In this document: positions 26,010 through 34,290 of the stretch, piece by piece
Position numbering within the stretch: the stretch's first letter is position 1
Layout: every line of letters begins with the position of its first letter
Assembly: GCF_009914725.1 (NCBI RefSeq)
Contig: NZ_JAAAWJ010000001.1
Span: forward strand, 1-64,000
Length of the DNA: 64,000 nucleotides
Origin: Methanogenium sp. MK-MG
GTDB lineage: Archaea > Halobacteriota > Methanomicrobia > Methanomicrobiales > Methanomicrobiaceae
Direction of reading: 5' to 3'
Notes under the pieces: generated by a model
The model's database searches: none
Told to the model about the DNA's origin: nothing
What the model saw: the letters and a program-made list of their open reading frames with translations, nothing else
Made by a program: the position numbers and the translations under genes

Positions 26010-26530
26010 TTAAGCAACGCATATATAACCGCCAAAATGGCCCAAAAACCGGAAATCCGCGTCCACACAGAAGCCCGGAGCGGGCTGTTCTCAGCCGAGA
26101 CAATGGATAACATCCTCCAAAAATAATCGTCAATGGCGACCCCTCAGTAGTCTGCAATAATCCTTATTTTTGGCAAATAACAGGCATTACAACCGTATTT
26201 TTCCGGCAGAAAAGATGACCCAAAAATACGTTCATTCTATCCTCCAATCCTCTAACGCAGGGAATAAAAAAGGGTGGAGAATCGTGAAAAAACGTAGAAA
26301 AACGCATCCACACAGAAGCCCAGAGTGACCAGTTCTCAGTTGAGACAAACAATACGTCCTCCTAAAATACCCGTCAATAGCGGCCCCTTATTAGTCTATA
26401 ATTAACCGTCATTATAGTAAATACATGGTAAAATAGCCGTATTTTTCAGGCAGTAAATATGAGCAGAAAATACGTCCATTCTGGTCTCCAATTCCTCAAA
26501 ACAGAGGGTCAAAAAGGGTAGGTGGTGGGA
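26010..26530 (-). repeat. Inverted copies of the ~250-bp repeat
   Basis: Reverse-complement reading gives two units (about 26,220-26,041 and 26,460-26,281) that match those at 2,830-3,290: GACTA.TGAGGGGTCGC, then GGAGGA.GT, TGAGAAC.G..C.CTC.GGGCTTCTGTGTGGA and CGGTTTTT. A partial third unit may extend to 26,530. Together with the left pair they bracket the glycan locus in inverted orientation. Confidence 0.6.
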
Positions 26531-26678
26531 AAAAACAAGGATGGCGCAGTATAATCCCCGCTTCCAATATGATTTTGGACATTCAGGGGGCAATCCACAA
26601 GTCCCTCAACGCCGAAGCTGAAATAAAATCAAAAAATCACCCGGAAAAATACCAAATGATTCACCAAACAAAAATTCC

Positions 26679-26690
26679 AAAAAAAACAAA
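26679..26690 (-). terminator. T-run terminator after tRNA-Arg
   Basis: On the minus strand, 24 bases beyond the tRNA 3' end, the sequence GTTTTTTTTGG provides an oligo-T stretch of the type that ends archaeal transcription. Confidence 0.5.
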
Positions 26691-26713
26691 TCGGGGAATT
26701 CCCGAAAACTGAC

Positions 26714-26784
26714 GCCCCGGCCGGGACTTGAACCCGGGTCAAAAGCTCCGCAAGCTTCTAGGATGTCCACTACCCTACCGGGAC
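26714..26784 (-). tRNA. tRNA-Arg (anticodon GCG)
   Basis: The minus strand folds as a cloverleaf: acceptor GTCCCGG/CCGGGGC, D-arm with GGGT/ATCC, anticodon stem GAAGC/GCTTT with loop TTGCGGA (anticodon GCG, Arg), and T-arm CCGGG-TTCAAGT-CCCGG. No CCA is encoded. It lies in a gene-poor stretch between the glycan-flanking repeats and the lipoprotein gene. tRNA genes are frequent integration sites, but no duplicated 3' end was seen nearby. Confidence 0.85.
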
Positions 26785-27346
26785 ACACAGCGTCGCACAT
26801 CTCTTCTACCGAGGTGCTTACAGAGATTGGTGTTTCTGGATATAATACCTTTGCATTTGTTCCTGTGAATGTGCGGAACGGGATGGGAATGGGCGGGATT
26901 TGATGCATTTTTTGTGGCATTTGCGGGTTTTGGGCGGAGTGAACGGGATGTTGCGGGACGAAACAGTGGTGGAGCGCGGGATGAGACGGGAGCTGGAGTG
27001 ATCTGGCAGGTTTGGATGAGAGAGATGGCGGGGCGAAGGACATATGGAACTCATCACTGTTTTACCAAACCATTTACCCGGCAGGTAAGGCATCTCCTGT
27101 CCTGATAATCATCTCCTGATGCAAGGAAAATGCTGCGGGCCTGCAACATAGACGGGCACGGCAAATACGAACCCTTCACCATGCCAAAAAACAGATTGAA
27201 ATTAATGCGCAGGAGATATCTCCTGCCCGTATTCTTCCCCCCATTTCAGTTCAGTTCATCCAACTTCTCAACTCATCGCGGGCAGTTCATCACGAACCGT
27301 TCATCTCGGCTGATCCTCTTTCTTTCTTCCTCTCTCTCCCTCTCTC
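26785..27346. other. Gene-less stretch with an 18-bp palindrome
   Basis: About 560 bases between tRNA-Arg and the lipoprotein gene. It is partly purine-rich, with a CTCTCTC tract near 27,330. A perfect palindrome GCAGGAGATATCTCCTGC lies at 27209-27226, and two further ATCTCCTG copies stand near 27,089-27,118. No supported gene was found. Confidence 0.4.
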
Positions 27347-27997
27347 TCAGTCCGCCGGGACCAGCGCATCATTATCCGCGACATTTTCTTCAGGGACCGA
27401 TATCGTGATGCCTACATCCACGTTGTTCCCCTCCATCTCAATCTGGTAGAGGCCCGGGTATCTGAGGGTGATGGTCTGCTTTTCGTGCTCCTGGTTGAAC
27501 TGCGCAAAGTCATACTCTTCAACTACATCGCCGGTGGCGCGGTCAAAGATGGTGACGATGAGGTCGGCGCGTGGGTCAGGGTATGTCTTTTTTATGGTGA
27601 TCCATTTTTTGCTGCCATAATTACTGAATACTTCATTCGTGTCTGCGACCATATCCGGATCAATCTTTAGATCAATGATCATTGCAGGCACCTTCAGGTC
27701 ATAGTTGAGCGCTATTACGTCATAGAGCAGGTAGACCTTGTTGGAGTAAATCTCGGTATACACCGGCAGTTCCGGTTCCGGTTCAGCTATGGTCGGAGGT
27801 GTCGTCACCACCGGCTCAGGAGCCCTGATGGGTGTGGCCTCCTGCACCCAGTTCGGCGTTGCTGTCGGGGCCGCCGCCTCCCCTTCCCCCCCTGAACCAA
27901 CGTCACGCCCATCCACCGGCAGCTCTGAGCATCCTGCACATGCAAGCACGAGGACGACGGAGAGAGCGGCTGCTAAAAAAAGCACATGTCTGTTCAT
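27347..27997 (-). CDS. Secreted lipoprotein, unknown function
   Basis: A 216-residue protein with a signal peptide (MNRHVLFLAAALSVVLVLA) and a lipobox-like CAGC near residue 21-23, predicting a lipid-anchored exported protein. A Pro/Thr/Ala-rich linker (about residues 35-75) leads to a beta-rich domain of about 130 residues (YSNKVYLLYDVIALNYDLKVPAMIIDLKI ... YPGLYQIEMEGNNVDVGITISVP). Such linker-plus-small-domain lipoproteins are common in Methanomicrobiales. No enzyme motif is visible. It stands alone, with non-coding DNA on both sides. Confidence 0.8.
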   Translation of the reverse strand: MNRHVLFLAAALSVVLVLACAGCSELPVDGRDVGSGGEGEAAAPTATPNWVQEATPIRAPEPVVTTPPTIAEPEPELPVYTEIYSNKVYLLYDVIALNYDLKVPAMIIDLKIDPDMVADTNEVFSNYGSKKWITIKKTYPDPRADLIVTIFDRATGDVVEEYDFAQFNQEHEKQTITLRYPGLYQIEMEGNNVDVGITISVPEENVADNDALVPAD

Positions 27998-28021
27998 TAA
28001 TAGCTGTATTCTAATAAAAAT

Positions 28022-28448
28022 AATTTAAGCTATGGGTGGTTCCCTCCTGGTAACATTCGGGAATCGGAATGAATTGGCATCACACACAGCAAGAGAGGGG
28101 AAAAGTCCCCCTCCCTGCAGCCCTCCCCCTGATCAGTGACAGGTCATATGGGAGGGATGGACGGGCATCCCTCCTGTTTCCGGGCATGTGTCGTGTGTGG
28201 TGGTGGTGCTGTATGGCGCGGTGTATCTGCTGCGACAAAAACGGTGAAAACCATCGCAATCAGAGGTCAGAAGAAAGGGAGGCGAATCGTAATGTGTCTG
28301 ATCATATCGGTTGGGGTTCATTGGCGACAACACTGCCGCAGTCACACGCACGCAAACCAATCAGAGTCCACACATTAACGCGGCAATCACATCTCATGCA
28401 CATGCAAACCAGTCAGGGCCTGCACACGTTACGCACATTATGCGGCAA
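28022..28448. other. Intergenic region with short imperfect repeats
   Basis: About 430 bases between the M20 peptidase 3' end and the lipoprotein start. From about 28,330 to 28,480 a CA-rich unit recurs: CGCAGTCACACGCACGCAAACCA, then GCGGCAATCACATCTCATGCACAT and GCGGCAATCACGTCTCACGCACAT. The last copy runs into the 3' coding end of the peptidase gene. No gene is supported. Confidence 0.45.
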
Positions 28449-29648
28449 TCACGTCTCACGCACATACGCGGCGATCAGCGATGCATACACATCTGCGGCC
28501 CGCTCCAGCTGGCTGACTCTCACCCGCTCGTCCTGCGCGTGCAGCAGATGAATCTCCCCCGGGCCGTACTCCGCCGCCCGGAACCCTGCCGCCCGCAAAA
28601 ACCGGGCGTCACTCGCCGCCCACTGCAGTATCGGGCGGGCCGGCATATGGTAGACACCCTCAATTGCTGCAGAGAGGCGACGCACCAGGTGGCAGTCCGG
28701 TGACGTGCAGGTCGGCGCAGCGCAGCTCTCTGTAGAGACTGCAGGAGAAGAGACGTCCCTCTCAACTTTCGCCAGCACCGCATCCGGGTTGCAGCCCCAC
28801 GGCAGGCGCATGTCAAGCGCGACCGTGCACTCCTCGGCCACGATATTGGTCCCCTCGCCGCCGGTGATCAGCCCCGGGTTGCAGGTGATGCGGGTCAAAA
28901 GGCGGGCCACGTCGGCGTCCGGGAAGATGGCCGCAATCGCCTCCTCAGAGTTTGCGACAAGCGACTGAACCATCCCCTCCGGGGCATACTCATGTTCAGT
29001 AACGCTCATGATACGCTGGATAAAACCGGACGCCTGCACAATGGCATTCTCACCTGCAAACGGATAGAGCGAGCCGTGCCCCGGCGTGCCCCGGAAGGTC
29101 GCCCGGAAGCGGCACAGCCCCTTCTGGCCCACAGCCGGGTTCAGGCAGGGCGTCGGCTCTGCAATCAGGCAGTCGCACGGCATAATTTCCCGTTCCCGCA
29201 GCAGGTGCTGTACACCGTCCACCCGGCCCGTCTCCTCGTCACAGACAAAGGCCACAGACACCGCACCACACATCTCCGGTTGATCTGATCTGCTCCGACC
29301 ATCCAGCGCCTCCTCCAGTGCTGCAAGAATCGCTGCACACCCGCCCTTCATATCCGTCGAGCCGCGGCCCCAGACGAAGCCGTCCTCAATTGTTCCGGAG
29401 AAAGGGTCATGCGTCCAGCCCTCCTCACCTGCGGGCACCACATCCAGGTGGCCGCAGAAGAGCAGTTTGCAGTCGCGCGGACCGGCACAGACATTCCAGT
29501 GCCCGCCCGGATTTTTAGAAATGCGGGGGCGATACCCCATACTATCGAGCATGCCTGCGACATACTCCACCGCCTCATCCGTTCGTCCCGGCGGGTTTTC
29601 TGTATTAATCTGTACAAGGTCTGAACAGACCTGTGCGACATCCATCAT
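28449..29648 (-). CDS. M20-family metallopeptidase/deacylase (ArgE/DapE type)
   Basis: A 399-residue zinc amidohydrolase. Motifs: LLFCGHLDVVPAGEEGW with first zinc histidine, GRGSTDMKGGCAAIL with the bridging aspartate, VAFVCDEETGR with the catalytic and metal-binding Glu pair, CLIAEPT, and a C-terminal QWAASDARFLRAAG.. AEYGPGEIHLLHAQDERV with the last zinc ligand histidine. The central dimerisation domain has MRLPWGCNPDAVL. It could be a succinyl-diaminopimelate desuccinylase, acetylornithine deacetylase or dipeptidase; the sequence does not decide. The lysine genes at 35-38 kb are not adjacent. Confidence 0.85.
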   Translation of the reverse strand: MMDVAQVCSDLVQINTENPPGRTDEAVEYVAGMLDSMGYRPRISKNPGGHWNVCAGPRDCKLLFCGHLDVVPAGEEGWTHDPFSGTIEDGFVWGRGSTDMKGGCAAILAALEEALDGRSRSDQPEMCGAVSVAFVCDEETGRVDGVQHLLREREIMPCDCLIAEPTPCLNPAVGQKGLCRFRATFRGTPGHGSLYPFAGENAIVQASGFIQRIMSVTEHEYAPEGMVQSLVANSEEAIAAIFPDADVARLLTRITCNPGLITGGEGTNIVAEECTVALDMRLPWGCNPDAVLAKVERDVSSPAVSTESCAAPTCTSPDCHLVRRLSAAIEGVYHMPARPILQWAASDARFLRAAGFRAAEYGPGEIHLLHAQDERVRVSQLERAADVYASLIAAYVRET

Positions 29649-29974
29649 CTCTCCCTCTCCTCAATACATAACTCTACTGTACTTCGGGATAAATTCCCCC
29701 TCTGTACTCAGGGTAGGATTATGCCTGACAACTTTGAGCAGGGGGGATGCCTGCCTGTCCTTTCCCTTGCCTTTTCACTTTATTTGTTTGGAGACTGGTG
29801 GAATTTGTGTGTTCAGGGATCGATTTGTGTAACAAATTGAAACTTTGGCGATTCCATGGTTTCTTTGATCATCACAATGTGCGATCACAGGGTTGTTCGT
29901 ATTCATGAACAGCAAGGGAGGGGGTGCCCCCCTCCTGTTCCAGTGTTGGATTTTCACACAATCCGGCGTAAAAA
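29649..29974. other. Gene-less stretch with G/C palindrome blocks
   Basis: Holds GAGCAGGGGGGATGCCTGCC near 29,741 and a GGGAGGGGG-tg-CCCCCCTCC hairpin followed by TGTTC near 29,910-29,940. Both blocks also occur beside the ISL3 remnant at 2,192-2,272. No gene was recognised. Confidence 0.4.
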
Positions 29975-30187
29975 TTAACGGGGAAAATTGATGCGTGAAG
30001 AGCTGCAGAAAGAAGTCGCTGGTGGGAATTCCGGGGGGGATTTCAGGTGCAGTTCGATTGCTTCTGCGATGTTTTTCTTTGCCTCTTCTTCTGTTCTCCC
30101 CTGAGAGATACATCCCGGAAGGGAAGGGACAGTTGCAGTAAACCATCCATCCTCATCCTTTTCAAGCAATATTCTAAACTGAATCAT
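29975..30187 (-). CDS. Orphan HicB-like antitoxin
   Basis: A 70-residue protein with the HicB partial RNase-H fold signature: MIQFRILLEKDEDGWFTATVPSLPGCISQGRTEEEAKKNIAEAIELHL. HicB normally neutralises a HicA RNase toxin and often has a DNA-binding C-terminus. Here the C-terminus is a short Ser/Pro-rich tail and no HicA-like gene was found on either side. It may be a solitary regulator or a relic. A palindromic G/C block shared with the ISL3 area lies just downstream. Confidence 0.75.
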   Translation of the reverse strand: MIQFRILLEKDEDGWFTATVPSLPGCISQGRTEEEAKKNIAEAIELHLKSPPEFPPATSFCSSSRINFPR

Positions 30188-30381
30188 GGTGTATCCGGTC
30201 CTTTGCCTCTTGATTGAATACTACAGTCTTGCGATTTATCATATATAAATGAATGGAGGGGTATGTTCCGGGAAAAAATGATGAGTAATTGTTTGTATGG
30301 GGATTGTTGCGGCATCCGGCCAGACAATTCCCTGATGGGTCAACCCTCGTGATGAGCCGGTCCCGACGATGAGATTCATAT

Positions 30382-30431
30382 CACGAAGAAAGCAGGCAGG
30401 AAGCCCACGACTTTAGTCTTGGGTAGTTGAC
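30382..30431 (+). mobile_element. IS605-type right-end remnant
   Basis: CCACGAC-tttagtc-TTGGG hairpin (about 30404-30423) followed by GGTAGTTGAC matches the right ends of the TnpB elements. A 37-base stretch at 30382-30418 is identical, in inverted orientation, to 50278-50314. Upstream similarity is weak, so the rest of the element is lost or belongs to another subfamily. It overlaps the 3' end of the minus-strand gene at 30413-30928. Confidence 0.65.
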
Positions 30432-30928
30432 TTCCCAATAAATTCCTGATATAACCTGCCGAGAGAGGCATCCGCATACAGGCTCTTTAAAAATCCCTTG
30501 TCAAAGAACTCGTCAATACATGTGGTAAAGAACTGGACGGGCAGGGGCTTGAGCGCTGCCGGGTCCATGGCAATCCGGAAGGAGCGGTAGGAGGCCGGAC
30601 TCTCTGTGTCATAAATTTCCCGCCAGAGGGTGGGCAGTGCATCAAAGGTCTCGCGGTGGTTTGCCTTCAGCCAGTTGATGAAGGCAGGGAACCGGTCACG
30701 GCCGTCCTTCTTCTCCTCACCGATGCGCCACTTCATGTACTCCATATTCATGATATTTCTCATGGACTGGATATTGTATCCCTGGATACAGAGCGTAAAG
30801 TCAAGGTGGGCAATGGCGTCCTTAAAATAAAACCAGAATACGGGTTCAAACTCGTTTGGTGACTGCAGAATCAGTGATTTCTCATAGAGTTTTTTAAGAA
30901 CCGGAGTATATTCGTTCGTTTCAAGCAT
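30413..30928 (-). CDS. Conserved hypothetical protein, C-terminus altered by IS end
   Basis: A 171-residue soluble protein starting MLETNEYTPVLKKLYEKS; a GTG at 30946 would add 6 residues. Features are an aromatic-rich N-terminal half (FEPVFWFYFKDAIAHLDFTL) and a PLPVQFFTTCIDEFFDKGFLKSLYAD segment. No family is recognised. The last residues (STTQD) and the stop codon come from the IS605-type end, so the original C-terminus has probably been cut. It follows moaA on the same strand after about 44 bases and may be the third gene of an rlmE-moaA operon. Confidence 0.65.
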   Translation of the reverse strand: MLETNEYTPVLKKLYEKSLILQSPNEFEPVFWFYFKDAIAHLDFTLCIQGYNIQSMRNIMNMEYMKWRIGEEKKDGRDRFPAFINWLKANHRETFDALPTLWREIYDTESPASYRSFRIAMDPAALKPLPVQFFTTCIDEFFDKGFLKSLYADASLGRLYQEFIGKSTTQD

Positions 30929-30971
30929 AGTATCAGGTGGTGCCACACCTGAAATAAGTATTTGGAAGGTA

Positions 30972-31853
30972 TCAGCAGTAGTACGGCTGACGAAGCATCA
31001 CTGTCTCTCTGAACGCATCTTCCAGTGCCGCACCCCTGAGTCCGCGGATATTGACATGATTGTCATGGCGCATCAGGCAGGGCTTCAAAAATCCGTCCGA
31101 TGTCACCCGCAGGCGGTTGCAGAAGGCGCAGAATTCGGTGTTGTGCATTGGCCGGACTATTTCAATCTCCGCCCCGTCCAGCAGGTACTTCTTCCGGTGG
31201 TGCATCCGCCGGGTGACCACCGTCTTTGCGATGCGCTGCAGCTCCTCCTCAAGACTGATCAGCTCCATATGGTAGGGGCAGTCCCTGAACTCGTCCATCA
31301 GTTCGATGAACTGTAAAATCAGGTGGTCACGGCTGCGGGCAAACTCAATGAAATCTGCAATCTCATCGTCATTGATGCCCTTCATCAGGACCACATTCAG
31401 CTTCACCGGCGTCAGCCCCGCCTCAATCGCCGCGTCAATCCCGACAAGCACATCCGACAGGCAGTCCTTCCCGGCAATTGATTTATAGCGCTCATGCCGC
31501 AGTGAATCCAGACTGATATTCACCCGTGAGAGTCCGGCATCCTTGAGATCCTGTGCCACTGACTCAAGAATCGTGCCGTTCGTGGTCATGGATGACTCCA
31601 TGCCCTCAGGCACCATCGAGACAATATCGACCAGATCTGTTCTCATCAGCGGCTCCCCGCCGGTGAACTTGATGCTGCGCATATCAAAATGCTTTGCGAC
31701 ACGCATTATTTCCCCGATGTCTTCTGCCGACATCAGGGATTTGGGTGCCACCTCGCCTTCCGCGTGGCAGTAGATGCAGTTCAGATTACATCTCGGCGTA
31801 AGTGAAATGCGCAGGTTTGTGACCGTTCTTCCGTAGTTATCCTTCAGAATCAT
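30972..31853 (-). CDS. moaA: GTP 3',8-cyclase MoaA
   Basis: A 293-residue radical SAM enzyme for molybdenum/tungsten cofactor synthesis. The N-terminal NLRISLTPRCNLNCIYCHAEGE has the CxxxCxxC cluster motif, followed by IKFTGGEPLMR for SAM binding. The C-terminal second cluster is FCAFCNRLRVTSDGFLKPCLM with its three cysteines. This double-cluster plan is specific to MoaA. The chain is somewhat shorter than bacterial MoaA and ends PYYC without the usual GG tail, as is common in archaea. The cofactor is needed for formylmethanofuran and formate dehydrogenases. It overlaps the rlmE gene by 17 bases. Confidence 0.9.
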   Translation of the reverse strand: MILKDNYGRTVTNLRISLTPRCNLNCIYCHAEGEVAPKSLMSAEDIGEIMRVAKHFDMRSIKFTGGEPLMRTDLVDIVSMVPEGMESSMTTNGTILESVAQDLKDAGLSRVNISLDSLRHERYKSIAGKDCLSDVLVGIDAAIEAGLTPVKLNVVLMKGINDDEIADFIEFARSRDHLILQFIELMDEFRDCPYHMELISLEEELQRIAKTVVTRRMHHRKKYLLDGAEIEIVRPMHNTEFCAFCNRLRVTSDGFLKPCLMRHDNHVNIRGLRGAALEDAFRETVMLRQPYYC

Positions 31854-32439
31854 TCCGTCGCCCTTTGAATTTCTTTCCGATTATGTATACTTCAGTGCTT
31901 CCTTTTCGAGCTGCCTCTGAACGGTATACCTTCACGCCATAGAAATTCCGGCGCATTTTATCGAGAATCAGATGAAACATGTCGCCGTGGAAGGTCTTTA
32001 CCACAAAATTGCCGCCGGGTTTCAGGAAATCCACGGCAAAATCACAGGCCTCCTCAGAGAGTCCGACCGAACGGGCCTGATCAAAGCTCTTGTTCCCGGA
32101 GAAATTCGGTGCCGCATCACAGACGATGACATTGACCTCAGTGATCATTGCCCCGACCTTTTCGCGTATATACTCCGTGGTGAAGTCACCTGTAAGTATA
32201 ACGGCGCCCTCAACCGGTGGCACCGGGTTTAAATCAATACCGATCACCTGCTCATCGGTGAGCCCGCGGAGCACCTGCAGCCAGCTCCCCGGGGCGCACC
32301 CGAGGTCTATTACAACATCATCCCTGCGAATGACCTGGAACCGTTTCTGTATGTCTAAAAGCTTGTAGGCCGCACGGGATCGATAACCCTCCGTACGCGC
32401 CTTTCGGTAATATCCGTCTCTTCCCCACTGTGAACCCAT
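31837..32439 (-). CDS. rlmE: 23S rRNA (uridine-2'-O-)-methyltransferase RlmE/FtsJ
   Basis: A 200-residue FtsJ-family enzyme. It starts MGSQWGRDGYYRKARTEGYRSRAAYKLLDI, the conserved substrate-binding N-terminus with catalytic Lys, followed by the SAM motif VVIDLGCAPGSWLQVL, VIVCDAAPNFSG with the catalytic aspartate, and GGNFVVKTFHGD with the second catalytic lysine. Thus the K-D-K-E set is visible. It methylates the ribosomal A-loop. A TATA-like GATATAAA at 32462-32470 (minus strand) lies only about 25 bases before the ATG, so the transcript is probably leaderless. Divergent from pcn. Confidence 0.92.
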   Translation of the reverse strand: MGSQWGRDGYYRKARTEGYRSRAAYKLLDIQKRFQVIRRDDVVIDLGCAPGSWLQVLRGLTDEQVIGIDLNPVPPVEGAVILTGDFTTEYIREKVGAMITEVNVIVCDAAPNFSGNKSFDQARSVGLSEEACDFAVDFLKPGGNFVVKTFHGDMFHLILDKMRRNFYGVKVYRSEAARKGSTEVYIIGKKFKGRRNDSEG

Positions 32440-32510
32440 AATCTAAAATCCTCTGCATGATGTTTATATCACGCAAAAACCTACATATTAATAAAAATTA
32501 TGCCGGTATA

Positions 32511-32520
32511 ACTTATAATA
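32511..32520 (+). promoter_or_regulatory. TATA box of PCNA gene
   Basis: ACTTATAATA at 32511-32520 lies about 27 bases before the ATG at 32543, predicting a very short or absent leader; a GGGG stretch at 32532-32535 may act as ribosome binding site if the leader includes it. Confidence 0.5.
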
Positions 32521-32542
32521 GACTTTGTAAAGGGGTAAAATA

Positions 32543-33286
32543 ATGTTAAAAGCAGCCATTGATACAGATACCTTCAGGGAAACAATAGACGTCATTGCAG
32601 CTCTTGTCACCGAGTGCCGCATGCATGTCGGAGAAGACGGACTAAAGACACGCGCAGTAGACACGGCAAATGTCGCGATGATCTCACTCGCCCTCAGCCG
32701 TGAGGCATTCTCGTCCTTTGTTGCGACAGAGTGTGAGCTGGGCATTGATATCACAAAGATGAAGAATGTCATCGGGATGATGGGAAAAGGGGATGTATTG
32801 TCCCTTGAACTCCCGGAAGACGGGCATAAGATGGAGATGGTCTTCTCCGGCTACCAGTACTCGGTCACCCTTCTTGATGTCAATACCTTAAGAAAAGATC
32901 CCCAGCCGCCGACCATTGAACTGCCGGCAAAGATCCGGATCTCCGGTGCGCTGATCAACGACGGCATCAAGGCAGCCTCGGTCATATCCGACAAGATTGC
33001 ACTGGGTGTGGACGCAGCCACCGGTACATTCTTCATGGAAGCAGAAGGGGACTCTGATCATATCCGGATTGAGCGCGGCGCAGACGAGCTCATATCACTC
33101 GAAGCCACAGACGTACGCTCACTCTTCTCTCTGGACTACCTGCGTGACATCGGCAAGGTGATGGCCCGTACAGCCGAGGTGGATGTGCAGATTGGAAACG
33201 ACCACCCGGTCAGGGTGTCCTTTGACTTTGCAGACGGTCACGGGCATGTTGATTTCCTCCTTGCCCCGCGCATTGAGGCGGATTGA
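32543..33286 (+). CDS. pcn: DNA polymerase sliding clamp PCNA
   Basis: A 247-residue clamp of normal archaeal length. The N-terminus MLKAAIDTDTFRETIDVIAALVTECRMHVGEDGLKTRAVDTANVAMI is the conserved first domain, the interdomain connector follows DVNTLRKDP, and the C-terminus HGHVDFLLAPRIEAD has the LAPRI motif that binds partner PIP boxes. It forms a trimeric ring and tethers polymerases, FEN1 and ligase. The following primase gene overlaps its stop codon by one base (TGATG), linking two replication genes in one operon. Confidence 0.95.
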   Translation: MLKAAIDTDTFRETIDVIAALVTECRMHVGEDGLKTRAVDTANVAMISLALSREAFSSFVATECELGIDITKMKNVIGMMGKGDVLSLELPEDGHKMEMVFSGYQYSVTLLDVNTLRKDPQPPTIELPAKIRISGALINDGIKAASVISDKIALGVDAATGTFFMEAEGDSDHIRIERGADELISLEATDVRSLFSLDYLRDIGKVMARTAEVDVQIGNDHPVRVSFDFADGHGHVDFLLAPRIEAD

Positions 33287-34290
33287 TGCGAAGGCTCGAT
33301 ATCCGAGACCTTGCAAAATATCCATTTTTAAAAGAAGCAAAGGCATACGTCCAGAGCTCCGGCATACCGATTGACTCCCTTGTCTGCAGAGATTCCGGCA
33401 AAGGGGAAGATCTGGTGAAGCTGGCAGCAGACCGCGTGAAGGCTTCACTGCGCCCGCCTGCCTTTGATGACGTCAACACGGCGATCACACATCCCGATGA
33501 CGAAATATACTCCTATGCCATCGCACGACTGCTTGTCTCCTGCATGGACGACACGTCAGTGCTGGACAAACTCGCCCGGTATGAAGCGGAGCGTTCCGCC
33601 TATTTTCTGAAGGCAGAAGATCCGGAGGTAACTGCGTATATTGCGACAGCAGTAAAAATTGACATCACGGCGCCCGACATGAGTGTCAAACAGTATGTCA
33701 GTCTTGTCTCGCGTATGCGCGAACCCCGCTGGCGCCTCGTCAACCGGGATGTCTCGCACGGCCGGGTCGTATGCACACCGGACGATTATGTGTCCATCCT
33801 CAGGGAGCAGATCCGCCAGGACATACGCTCGCCGCTGCCGCTTGCCGTCCCCGGTCCCGTTGCCGTCCGCCTCCGCACGTATGCAGAGGATGTATCCCAT
33901 GTCTACCAGGAGCAGATCCTCGAACAGTATGGCAAGGTGGATGAAGGCTGTTTTCCGCCCTGCATTCGTGCCATCATTGCTGCTGTCACGGACGGCACCA
34001 ATATACCGCATACCGCACGCTTTACTCTGACGGCATTCCTGCATGTCATCGGTCTGGATGAGACCGCGATTGTCGAGGTATTTGCCCGGGCGCCTGACTT
34101 TGACATACAGCGCACGATGTACCAGGTGGAGCATATATCCGGGTCAGGCGGAACAGAGTATGCGCCACCGGGTTGTGCGATGCTGAAGACCTACGGTCTC
34201 TGCGTCAATCCGGATAAATACTGTAAAAAAATCGCGCATCCGCTGAGTTATTACAAATACCTCAAGAAAATACCGGGAAAGAAGGCCTAA
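33286..34290 (+). CDS. priL: DNA primase large subunit PriL
   Basis: A 334-residue archaeal/eukaryal-type primase regulatory subunit, starting MRRLDIRDLAKYPFLKEAKAYV. The C-terminal iron-sulfur domain shows four conserved cysteines: CFPPCIRAII, GCAMLKTYGLC and CKKIAHPLSYY. It partners the catalytic PriS, which is not in this window, to make replication primers. The ATG at 33286 shares its A with the PCNA stop codon. A small minus-strand membrane-protein gene converges on its 3' end. Confidence 0.93.
   Translation: MRRLDIRDLAKYPFLKEAKAYVQSSGIPIDSLVCRDSGKGEDLVKLAADRVKASLRPPAFDDVNTAITHPDDEIYSYAIARLLVSCMDDTSVLDKLARYEAERSAYFLKAEDPEVTAYIATAVKIDITAPDMSVKQYVSLVSRMREPRWRLVNRDVSHGRVVCTPDDYVSILREQIRQDIRSPLPLAVPGPVAVRLRTYAEDVSHVYQEQILEQYGKVDEGCFPPCIRAIIAAVTDGTNIPHTARFTLTAFLHVIGLDETAIVEVFARAPDFDIQRTMYQVEHISGSGGTEYAPPGCAMLKTYGLCVNPDKYCKKIAHPLSYYKYLKKIPGKKA

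Noticed and set aside
26869-27105. Open frame between tRNA-Arg and the lipoprotein gene
   Set aside because: Low-complexity Gly/Arg/Ala translation, overlapping frames on both strands, no start signal.
28311-28703. Plus-strand open frame antisense to the M20 peptidase 3' end
   Set aside because: Translation follows the CA-rich repeats and the peptidase complement; no independent coding signal.
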